This document shows, in pieces, positions 47,601 through 59,600 of a DNA stretch of 64,000 bases. The DNA is from Actinostola sp. cb2023. Lineage: Eukaryota > Cnidaria > Anthozoa > Actiniaria > Actinostolidae. The position numbers and the translations under genes were made by a program. Position 1 is the first letter of the stretch; each line of letters starts with the position of its first letter. The DNA lies in assembly GCA_033675265.1 (NCBI GenBank), contig JAUJYZ010000607.1:1-64000 (forward strand), in the 5' to 3' direction. Under the pieces are notes generated by a model, which made no database searches, had not been told where the DNA came from, and saw nothing but the letters and a program-made list of their open reading frames with translations.

Positions 47601-50600
47601 CCAAAACGTTTTTGTGGTCGTTTTGTTAAAGTGTCATTATAAAGTCCTGTTGTCATGGTAACACCATGGTTACCAAAACGTTTTTGTGGTTGTTTTGTTT
47701 GTGTCATTATAAAGTCCTGTTGTCATGGTAACACCATGGCTACCAAAACGTTTTTGTGATTGTTTTGTTTGTGTCATTATAAAGCCCTGTTGTCATGGTA
47801 ACACCATGGTCACTAAAACGTTTTAGTGGTCGTTTTGTTAAAGTGTCATTATAGAGCCCTGTTGTCATGGTAACACCATGGTTACCAAAACGTTTTTGTG
47901 GTCGTTTTGTTAAAGTGTCAATATAGAGCCCTGTTGTCATGGTAACACAATGGTCACTAAAACGTTTTAGTGGTCGTTTTGTTGAAGTGTCATTATAGAG
48001 CCATGTTGTCATGGTAACACCATGGTTACCAAAACGTTTTTTTGTGGTCGTTTTGTTAAAGTGTCAATATAGAGCCCTGTTGTCATGGTAACACAATGGT
48101 CACTAAAACGTACATTTTAGTGGCCATTTTTGTTGAAGTGTCATTATAGAGCCATGTTGTCATGGTAACACCATGGTTACCAAAACGTTTTTGTGGCCGT
48201 TTTGTTAAAGTGTCATTATAAAGCCCTGTTGTCATGGTAACACCATGGTTACCAAAACGTTTTTGTCCAAAAACTGTTTTGTTTGTGTCATTATAAAGTC
48301 CTGTTGTCATGGTAACACCATGGCTACCGAAACGTTTTTGTGATTGTTTTGTTTGTGTCATTATAAAGCCCTGTTGTCATGGTAACACCATGGTTTCTAA
48401 AACGTTGTTGTGGTTGTTTTGTGCCACAAATAGGGCCATGTTGTCATGGTAACACCATGGTTACCAAAACGTTTTTGTGGCCGTTTTGTTAAAGTGTCAT
48501 TATAAAGCCCTGTTGTTATGGTAACACCATGGTTACCAAAACGTTTTTTTGGCCGTTTTGTTAAAGTGTCATTATAAAACCCTGTTGTCATGGTAACACC
48601 ATGGTTACCAAAACGTTTTTGTGGTTGGCATGGTGATGTCATAGCACTACTTACCTCTCCGTACGTATTTCTTGTCAGGCATACAATCACTTGCGATAAC
48701 TCTTGTACATTGCTTATGAGCGTTCATTCCACAATCTTGAAAAGAAAGATATTCATTCATCAATAGTTGTATCAACGTATCATCTCAGGATGGATGCAAT
48801 TAACGATAAGCTAATCTTGGTTTAGATGTGACGTCCAAGAACCAAGATGGTCGCCAAATTCGTATCTTGTCCAAAAACTCACAAACTTGTGTTTTAAGTA
48901 ATATTAGTCTTTTAAAATAATACTAGTAATAATAATAGTATTTTTGACAAGCGTAAAATGGTTAACACACACCCTGGCATTTGAATCCCTGTTGCGTGAG
49001 CCCCCACAAGAAGTTTCGGCAGTAGTCACACCAGTGAAGCCCTTTGTATGTATTTACCTGCAAAGGACAGTGGGATATTAGAGGGGTTTCTAGATGGCTT
49101 GTTGAAACAAATAAGGGCCCGCAATAGACGAGGACAGCGGAGGGGAATAGTACGTTCACTTGGAAGCACTTGTATTTGGACGCGACAAAAACTGAAAAGT
49201 CGAGAAAACGAAGAAGCCATTGTCAAAGAAACTAAGACATTGTTTTCCCAAATTTAACAGCCCTCTAGTAAACAAACTTGTTATTTCTTGTGTGTGTTTA
49301 ACGGGGATTAAAGTAAAGCTCTCTTTGAGGTATAATATCAACCATGACAGGTACAGAACCTGGAGGTGTTTGTTTATCTTTACTTTACATACATACGGTA
49401 GAGAAATGACTTATACGAGGCAATATTTACTATTTCTAGCTGCCTAATGTGGTGTTTTTTTTCTTCATTTCTTCATTTTTTATCTAATAGCTTTACAGGG
49501 CAAAGAAAGGATTCTACGTCCAGGAAAGCTCTGCTCTGTACATAACAAACGGTCTAATAGCTTTACAGGGCAGAGAAAGGATTCTACGTCCAGGAAAGCT
49601 CTGCTCGGTACATAACAAACGGTCTAATAGCTTTACAGGGCAAGCTTTACAGGGCAGAATGAAAGGATTCTACGTCCAGGAAAGCTCTGCTCTGTACATA
49701 ACAAACGGTCTAATAGCTTTACAGGGCAGAGAAAGGATTCTACGTCCAGGCAAGCTCTGCTCTGTACATAACAAACGGTCTAATAGCTTTACAGGGCAGA
49801 GAAAGGATTCTACACCTGACCGTACATAACAAACATTTGTATAATAGAAGTCGACGAGATAGAATGGTTTGACCTACCTTAAAGTGATGCTCTTTTACAT
49901 AAGTTGACGGTTTAAAGCTTGGCCTTTTATTAGCGCTAAATCGTCTGTCCTAAAATACGTACACAAATCTCTATTAACACATTCATTCTCGTAATAAAAC
50001 CACATTGAATGTCATTCAATGTTAACTGTTTAACACAATAATGCAGCTGAAATAGACTGACATCTCCATTGACAAAGATGTTAGGAAGATGGTACGTGGA
50101 TGAACTAAACCACACAATGGCAGAAGTCGATACTTTGGTTGACCAGACAAGATCGTGTTCTTTGTGAAAGATTTCATTCCTCCAAGCATCATCATGTAGA
50201 CACGTACTGAATGAAGCAACTGTCATTAACGGAGGGTAAATCTTAGTCATTAACGGAGAGTAAATCTTAGTCATTAACGGAGAGCAAATCTTAGTCATTA
50301 ACGGAGAGCAAATCTTAGAGTACAAACCATATGTCCGTGAAACAATACTAACTAATTAGTACTAAATAGCACTGATGAAACAATAGAAAACAATAGAGAT
50401 AACACTATTTAGTACTATTTAGTAATAGTACTATTTCACGGACATATGGTTTGCACTCTAGTCATTAACGGATAGTAAATCTTAAAGGATGAATATCATT
50501 ACGCGATTTGTTTCAGATAATGACATTATTAAAACGAGCTAATTTCAAAAACAACCAAGAAAGCATATAGTGTATGTATCATGAACAAAAAAAGAAGGAA

Positions 50601-53600
50601 AAACGACAATTTTAAGAATGATTTAAGAACGGTATGGCAATTTTTAGAGCTGTAGAATTTCAGGGTTTCATTGCAAGTGATTTGCTGGGAATTCTAGTAT
50701 GAGTTTTGCCGTGTTTGAATCAAGCAATGAGGAACATGCTAGCCTTACCAGTTCACTGAACCACGATTTGACGATTTTCAAACCCATCATGATCAAAAAA
50801 GAAAACGCGCCAGAACGCATTGGACAGGAAACGAAGTGAAAAGAAAGCGGAGCAAATATTTTGCCGCTAGACACAGATGGTTTATGCTCAAGGTTGGCGT
50901 GAACAGTATTAATATAATAAATAAATCATCTGTTTTACGTCGAAACTGACGATCATCCAAATGAATGCTGGGCAACGTGAGGCACCACAAGCCATAGACC
51001 ATTACGAAATCCTCGCTTACCTTCTAACATATGGCTTCTAGTTTGTTGGTCATGATTTCAAAGTTCGATTGAGAAATAAAATGACAAGTCTTGTAAAGCA
51101 AGTATATCACTTTGAAGTGATTAAACCGCATATACCACGACAACTAGAGATCCATTTAATAAGCAGACAACACAAAGATTGAAAACACCGACAACTGGTG
51201 GATTATTGAAAGTGACAAAGTTTGGTTTTAAGTGAAACCAACTTCACCTAATCCTGAAAACATTAGTTTTTTATAAAAAAGAAAGAAAATGGACGACTTC
51301 TCAAGCAATTAATATTTTAAAATATTCGCGCGAACACTGAAATCTCTCGTGTCTTTTTTATTTGTCTTGAGATTGACATATCCATAAAAAGGTAAGGAAT
51401 CCTATATTACTGTCATTTTTTTTTCAAACAAAAAAAGCCGATAACAGGTTGTGGCCTGAGACTGATGACCACAAAGACTATAAAATGAACTGCTTAGAAA
51501 TGAATTTACCTTAGAACTCGATAAATGTTAAGTTTACAGGGGCGGATCCAGAGTGGTTGCAAAGGGAGAGAGGGGGGGGGGGGCGTTGAGGTTGGGAATT
51601 GGTTTCAGCCAAATTTTATGTAAAACTTTTTTTGGCAAAAAAGGTATTCGAATTTCCAAAAGGAGGGGGCGTGCGCCTCCTTCGCCCCACCCTAAATCCG
51701 CCACTGGTTTAGTCTGTGTTGTCATTTATCAGCAAATACTTGATTTAAGAAAATTATTTTTTTATGAAGATGTACTTTTTATGAAAATGAACTTTTTATG
51801 AAGATGTAGTACTTTTCATGAAAATGTACTTTTTATGAAGATGTACTTTTTATGAAGATGTACTTTTTATGAAGATGTACTTTTTATGAAGATGTACTTT
51901 TTATGAAGATGTACTTTTTATGAAGATGTACTTTTAAGAAAATGAACTTTTTAAGAAAATGGAAATGATTTGGTCAAAATTCCATACAAGGGTTTTATAG
52001 TCAAGGGTAGCACAGGAGAGAAGGTTTTCCTTCCATTAGTTTCATCACAGGCGTGACAGATTCAACTTAGATTCTAGAACACAATGGGCTTCCTGTGTAT
52101 TTTTAAAAGTTCCTCATTCACTCATTTCATTAATGTTGTCCAGCTAAAAAGAGATTAACACTACAATAAATATCACGTGTCTCATTATATATTTGCTTTG
52201 CGAGTGGAATTTTAATTTCAAAAGCATAAATCATTCTGCCTGTGAAAACGAGCATTGATAAAATTCTGTTCTCACACTCAGTGACTGAGGTGATGTTTGC
52301 TTTTGAAATTAAAATTTGACACGTGCAAAGCGAATATATTATGAGACACGTGACATTAGTTTATAGTGTTAATCTCTTTTTAGCTGCACAACGTTAATGA
52401 CATTGACTGTAGGTCTGGTTAGTTTTCAAGTAATGATACAGTTTAAACAAATTTTACTAGCTTAGTCACAAGACCTAATTACCATACTCCAGCAGAGGCA
52501 AGTTGAGATTTGTTCTCAGTAAGGGTTTGTGCAGTTAGAAAAGTTGAATAACATAGTTCACAGGCTCTACTCTTCCCCTCACAATGAGAAGAGCATGGAA
52601 AGGAGATTGGGGGAGATGCAGTGAGGAATCACACTTTAGCATGAAGAGAATTATCAGTTTTAACTAGAGTTTTAAAGAGCTTGCATGTACATTAGTAGAC
52701 CTGACTCGACCACACAACTTCATTAGTAGAAAAGGTATGCTGATATGCCAGGACCCCTCCACTTGCTTATTGACTGGGTGTGGCTCTTCCTCTGTTATTG
52801 TGTTATATTAATTGGTGTACCCAGTGAATATTGTTCAATAGTGTATTTTGAGGATTTGTGATGTCATATTGCATCATTGTGAAGAGTAAGGAAAATAGGA
52901 AAGGTCAATGAAAAGGACAATGTAACATACACCACCAAAATCTTTGAGAGCTCACTTACATACAGGGTTACAATGCAGAGTTCAATAAACCTTGTCTTTC
53001 CTGTTCACATATACAAACGTACATAGAAATGTAGATTGGTAGATGGAAAGACAAAGAGAATGCTGGTATACATGTATGGGAAGAAAAAAAGAATGCTGGT
53101 ATACATGTATGGAAAGACAAAGAGAATGCTGGTATACATGTATGGAAAGACAAAGAGAATGCTGGTATACATGTACGGGAAGAAAAAAAGAATGCTGGAG
53201 TATGGGAAGCGTAGATGCCACCATTTTAATTTATATTACCTCTTTTAGTATATCTTGTGAAGGAAGAGAAGGTTTAGTTTCTTTAGTTATATTGCTGACC
53301 AGTTGATCAGTTTTAGTTGAAGACTCGGACTGAAAGGAGAGTGATTAGATTGCTACGAAGAACATTAATTGGTTATGAGCGCATTTCAGTTAAAAATTAG
53401 GAAAGTTTTAAATAAACTGTCTATTATAATACACACCTCAAAATTCATCCTACATACATACATACATTTTTTTTTACACATAACACATAACACACATAGA
53501 CTGAAAAGGTGTGAAGTCTGGTGTAATAATTATATTTTTACAGGTCTGGACACATGATGCAGCACTGCGCACAATTCTGCTGGCAATATTGTGATAATCA

Positions 53601-56600
53601 TTAAAGCATTTGCTTGACTAATTAGTAAAGGAACACCTTTGCTTGGTCCCAAGGTAAGTGAGGAAACACCTTTGCTTGGTCCCAAGGTAAGTGAGGGTAC
53701 ACCTTTGCTTGGTCCCAAGGTAAGTGAGGGAACACCTTTCCTTGGTCCCAAGGTAAGTGAGGGAACACCTTTGCTTGGTTCCAAGGTAAGTGAGGGAACA
53801 CCTTTGCTTGGTCCCAAGGTAAGTGAGGGAACACCTTTCCTTGGTCCCAAGGTAAGTGAGGGAACACCTTAGCTTGGTCCCAAGGTAAGTGAGGGTACAC
53901 CTTTGCTTGGTCCCAAGGTAAGTGAGGGAACACCTTTCCTTGGTCCCAAGGTAAGTGAGGGAACACCTTTGCTTGGTCCCAAGGTAAGTGAGGGAACACC
54001 TTTGCTTGGTCCCAAGGTAAGCGAGGGAACACCTTTGCTTGGTCCCAAAGTAAGTGAGGGAACAACTTTGGTTGGTCCCAAGGTAAGTGAGGGAACACCT
54101 TTGCTTGGTCCCAACATGAGTGAGGGAACACCTTTGCTTGGTCCCAAAGTAAGTGAGGGAACACCTTTGCTTGGTCCCAAGGTAAGTGAGGGAACACCTT
54201 TGCTTGGTCCCAAGGTAAGTGAGGGTACACCTTTGCTTGGTCCCAAGGTAAGTGAGGGAACACCTTTGCTTGGTCCCAAGGTAAGTGAGGGAACACCTTT
54301 CCTTGGTCCCAAGGTAAGTGAGGGAACACCTGTCCTTTGCTTGGTCCCAAGGTAAGTGAGGAAATACCTTTACTTGGTGGTCCCAAGGTAAGTGAGGGAA
54401 CAACTTTGGTTGGTCCCAAGGTAAGTGATGGAACGCCTTTGCTTGGTCCCAACATGAGTGAGGGAACACCTTTGCTTGGTCCCAAAGTAAGTGAGGGAAC
54501 ACCTTTGCTTGTCCCAAGGTAAGTGAGGAAACACCTTTGCTTGGTACAAAGGTAAGTAAGGGAACACCTTTGCTTGGTCCCAAGGTAAGTGAGGGAACAC
54601 CTTTACTTGGTCCCAAGGTAAGTGAGGGAACACCTTTGCTTGGTCCCAAAGTAAGTGAGGGAACAACTTTGGTTGGTCCCAAGGTAAGTGATGGAACACC
54701 TTTGCTTGGTCCCAAGGTAAGTGAGGGAACACCTTTGCTTGGTCCCAAGGTAAGTGAGGGAACACCTTTGCTTGGTCCCAAGGTAAGTGAGGGAACACCT
54801 TTCCTTGGTCCCAAGGTAAGTGAGGGAACACCTTTACTTGGTGGTCCCAAGGTAAGTGAGGGAACAACTTTGGTTGGTCCCAAGGTAAGTGATGGAACGC
54901 TTTGCTTGGTCCCAACATGAGTGAGGGAACACCTTTGCTTGGTCCCAAAGTAAGTGAGGGAACACCTTTGCTTGGTCCCAAGGTAAGTGAGGAAACACCT
55001 TTGCTTGGTCCCAAGGTAAGTGAGGGAACACCTTTGCTTGGTCCCAAGGTAAGTGAGGGAACACCTTTCCTTGGTCCCAAGGTAAGTGAGGGAACACCTT
55101 TGCTTGGTCCCAAGGTAAGTGAGGGTACACCTTTGCTTGGTCCCAAGGTAAGTGAGGGAACACCTTTCCTTGGTCCCAAGGTAAGTGAGGGAACACCTTT
55201 GCTTGGTCCCAAGGTAAGTGAGGGTACACCTTTGCTTGGTCCCAAGGTAAGTGAGGGAACACCTTTGCTTGGTCCCAAGGTAAGTGAGGGAACACCTTTC
55301 CTTGGTCCCAAGGTAAGTGAGGGAACACCTGTCCTTTGCTTGGTCCCAAGGTAAGTGAGGAAATACCTTTACTTGGTGGTCCCAAGGTAAGTGAGGGGAA
55401 CAACTTTGGTTGGTCCCAAGGTAAGTGATGGAACGCCTTTGCTTGGTCCCAACATGAGTGAGGGAACACCTTTGCTTGGTCCCAAAGTAAGTGAGGGAAC
55501 ACCTTTGCTTGGTCCCAAGGTAAGTGAGGAAACACCTTTGCTTGGTACAAAGGTAAGTAAGGGAACACCTTTGCTTGGTCCCAAGGTAAGTGAGGGAACA
55601 CCTTTACTTGGTCCCAAGGTAAGTGAGGGAACACCTTTGCTTGGTCCCAAAGTAAGTGAGGGAACAACTTTGGTTGGTCCCAAGGTAAGTGATGGAACAC
55701 CTTTGCTTGGTCCCAAGGTAAGTGAGGGAACACCTTTGCTTGGTCCCAAGGTAAGTGAGGGAACACCTTTGCTTGGTCCCAAGGTAAGTGAGGGAACACC
55801 TTTCCTTGGTCCCAAGGTAAGTGAGGGAACACCTTTACTTGGTGGTCCCAAGGTAAGTGAGGGAACAACTTTGGTTGGTCCCAAGGTAAGTGATGGAACG
55901 CTTTGCTTGGTCCCAACATGAGTGAGGGAACACCTTTGCTTGGTCCCAAAGTAAGTGAGGGAACACCTTTGCTTGGTCCCAAGGTAAGTGAGGAAACACC
56001 TTTGCTTGGTCCCAAGGTAAGTGAGGGAACACCTTTGCTTGGTCCCAAGGTAAGTGAGGGAACACCTTTCCTTGGTCCCAAGGTAAGTGAGGGAACACCT
56101 TTGCTTGGTCCCAAAGGTAAGTGAGGGTACACCTTTGCTTGGTCCCAAGGTAAGTGAGGGAACACCTTTCCTTGGTCCCAAGGTAAGTGAGGGAACACCT
56201 TTGCTTGGTCCCAAGGTAAGTGAGGGAACACCTTTGCTTGGTCCCAAGGTAAGCGAGGGAACACCTTTGCTTGGTCCCAAAGTAAGTGAGGGAACAACTT
56301 TGGTTGGTCCCAAGGTAAGTGAGGGAACACCTTTGCTTGGTCCCAACATGAGTGAGGGAACACCTTTGCTTGGTCCCAAAGTCAGCGAGGGAACACCTTT
56401 GCTTGGTCCCAAGGTAAGTGAGGGAACACCTTTGCTTGGTCCCAAGGTAAGTGAGGGAACACCTGTCCTTTGCTTTGTCCCAAGGTAAGTGAGGAAATAC
56501 CTTTACTTGGTGGTCCCAAGGTAAGTGAGGGAACAACTTTGGTTGGTCCCAAGGTAAGTAATGGAACGCCTTTGCTTGGTCCCAACATGAGTGAGGGAAC

Positions 56601-59600
56601 ACCTTTGCTTGGTCCCAAAGTAAGTGAGGGAACACCTTTGCTTGGTCCCAAGGTAAGTGAGGAAACACCTTTGCTTGGTACAAAGGTAAGTAAGGGAACA
56701 CCTTTGCTTGGTCCCAAGGTAAGTGAGGGAACACCTTTACTTGGTCCCAAGGTAAGTGAGGGAACACCTTTGCTTGGTCCCAAAGTAAGTGAGGGAACAC
56801 CTTTGCTTGGTCCCAAGGTAAGTGAGGAAATACCTTTACTTGGTGGTCCCAAGGTAAGTGAGGGAACAACTTTGGTTGGTCCCAAGGTAAGTGATGGAAC
56901 GCCTTTGCTTGGTCCCAACATGAGTGAGGGAACACCTTTGCTTGGTCCCAAAGTAAGTGAGGAAACACCTTTGCTTGGTACAAAAGTAAGGGAACACCTT
57001 TGCTTGGTCCCAAGGTAAGTGAGGGAACACCTTTACTTGGTCCTAAGGTAAGTGAGGGAACACCTTTGCTTGGTCCTAAAGTAAGTGAGGGAACAACTTT
57101 GGTTGGTCCCAAGGTAAGTGATGGAACACCTTTGCTTGGTCCCAACATGAGTGAGGGAACACCTTTGCTTGGTCCCAAAGTAAGTGAGGGAACACCTTTG
57201 CTTGGTCCCAAAGTAAGTGAGGGAACACCTTTGCTTGGTCCCAAGGTAAGTGAGGGAACACCTTTGCTTGGTCCCAAGATAAGTAAGGGAACACCTTTGC
57301 TTGGTCCCAAGGTAAGTGAGGGAACACCTTTGCTTGGTCCCAAGGTAAGTGAGGGAACACCTGTCCTTTGCTTGGTCCCAAGGTAAGTGAGGAAATACCT
57401 TTGCTTGGTCCCAAAGTAAGTGAGGGAACACCTTTGCTTGGTCCCAAAGTAAGTGAGGGAACACCTTTGCTTGGTCCCAAGGTAAGCGAGGGAACACCTT
57501 TGCTTGGTCCCAAGGTAAGTAAGGGAACACCTTTGCTTGGTCCCAACGTAAGTGAGGGAACACCTTTGCTTGGTAAGTGGAGGAACACCTTTGCTTGGCC
57601 TAAGGTCAATGAGGGGATACATTTGCTTGGTCCCAAGGTAAGTGAGGGAACACCTTTGCTTGGTCCCAACGTAAGTGAGGGAGCACCTTTGCTTGGTAAG
57701 TGGAGGAACACCTTTGCTTGGCCCCAAGGGACACCTTTGAATGGTCCCAAGGAAAGTGAGGGAACACCTTTGCTTGGCCCCTATGTAGGTAAGTGAGCGA
57801 GCACCTTTGCTTGGTAAGTGGAGGAACACCTTTGCTTGGCCCCAAGGGACACCTTTGAATGGTCCCAAGGAAAGTGAGGGAGCACCTTTGCTTGGTAAGT
57901 GGAGGAACACCTTTGCTTGGCCCCAAGGGACACCTTTGAATGGTCCCAAGGAAAGTGAGGGAACACCTTTGCTTGGCCCCTATGTAGGTAAGTGAGCAAG
58001 CACCTTTGCTTGGTAAGTGGAGGAACACCTTTGCTTGGCCCCAAGGGACACCTTTGAATGGTCCCAAGGAAAGTGAGGGAGCACCTTTGCTTGGTAAGTG
58101 AGGGAACACCTTTGCTTGGCCCCAAGGTCAATGAGGGTACACCTTTCCTTGGTCCCAAGGTAAGTGAGGGAACACCTTTGCTTGGCCCCTATGTAGGTAT
58201 GTGAGGGAGCACCTTTGCTTGGTAAGTGGAGGAACACCTTTGCTTGGCCCCAAGGGACACCTTTGAATGGTCCCAAGGAAAGTGAGGGAACACCTTTGCT
58301 TGGCCCCTATGTAGGTAAGTGAGCGAGCACCTTAAGTGGAGGAACACCTTTGCTTGGCCCCAAGGGACACCTTTGAACGGTCCCAAGGAAAGTGAGGGAG
58401 CACCTTTGCTTGGTAAGTGAGGGAACACCTTTGTTTGGCCCCAAGGTCAATGAGGGTACACCTTTCCTTGGTCCCAAGGTAAGTGAGGGAACACCTTTGC
58501 TTGGCCCCTATGTATGTATGTGAGGGAGCACCTTTGCTTGGTAAGTGGAGGAACACCTTTGCTTGGTCCCAAGGTCAATGAGGGTACACCTTTGCTTGGT
58601 CCCAAGGTCAACGAGGGTACACCTTTCCTTGGTCCCAAGGTAATTGAGGGAACACCTTTGCTTGGTCCCAAGGTCAATGAGGGAACACCTTTGCTTGGTC
58701 CCAAGGTCAACGAGGGTACACCTTTGCTTGGTCCCAAGCGTGTTTTACAATACAATACAATACAATACAATAGTTTATTTAGACATGTTTCGTCCAAGAG
58801 CGTGAAGCTCATTCAAAATAAGAATGTGTAGTACACTATAGTACAATAGTACACAGTACACTATAGTACAATAGTACACTATAGTACAATAGTACACAGT
58901 ACACTATAGTACAATAGTACACTATAGTACAATAGTACACTATAGTACAATAGTACACTATAGTACAATAGTACACTATAGTTTTGCACAGGAGGTTTCA
59001 CTATATGTCCACCTCTGTAATTTGTTGCCAGGAATATTGCAGAAGTTGGATGCATTCTACACTAGCTTTAATGCTAGCAATACTGTGTACAATGTTGCAC
59101 CATGAACACCAGACATCTGCAGTCCATATACATATAGGTCTGGCGCAGTTAATTCAGGCATCAAAGAAACCAATTTACTTTATCCACTGTGATAATCCAC
59201 CTGATGATGGGTTGTTGAAACAACAAAGACAGGTGGAAGGATGTAACAACTGCACCTACATTTATTTATGTTTATAAAATAACTATGATATAACATGCGC
59301 TCTGATTGGCCAAAGGATGCGTATTCTGCATGCTCTATGAGAGCACAGTGCACGTGTGCACAGATATTCAAACATTTTTGCAACGAACAAAATTGAAAAC
59401 TTGCTTTAATATCATACTTGTATTTTATAAAAAATAAAATAGAAAACTCGGCAGCTGTGCTCTATCGAGTTATAGAAGCACTTGGGAATTGAAAGAAGAC
59501 TCGAGGCTGAAGTGCGAGAAGCTTTCTCCTAGCACTTCTCTCGTCTTCTTCCAATTCCCGCGTGCTTCTATAACTCGATAGAGCATGCTGCCTCGTTTTC

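Noticed and set aside
47117..48690. Minus-strand ORFs of 90-196 residues
   Set aside because: Artefacts of the 72-bp repeat in a chimaerin intron.
49936..50325. 129-residue minus-strand ORF
   Set aside because: Protein-like in places, but it overlaps the 24-bp repeat, has no recognisable domain and does not fit as an alternative chimaerin first exon.
53618..58812. Very long ORFs (up to 704 residues) on both strands
   Set aside because: They lie wholly in a 33-bp repeat; with a period divisible by three, all frames without a stop in the unit stay open. There is no start context, domain or exon support.
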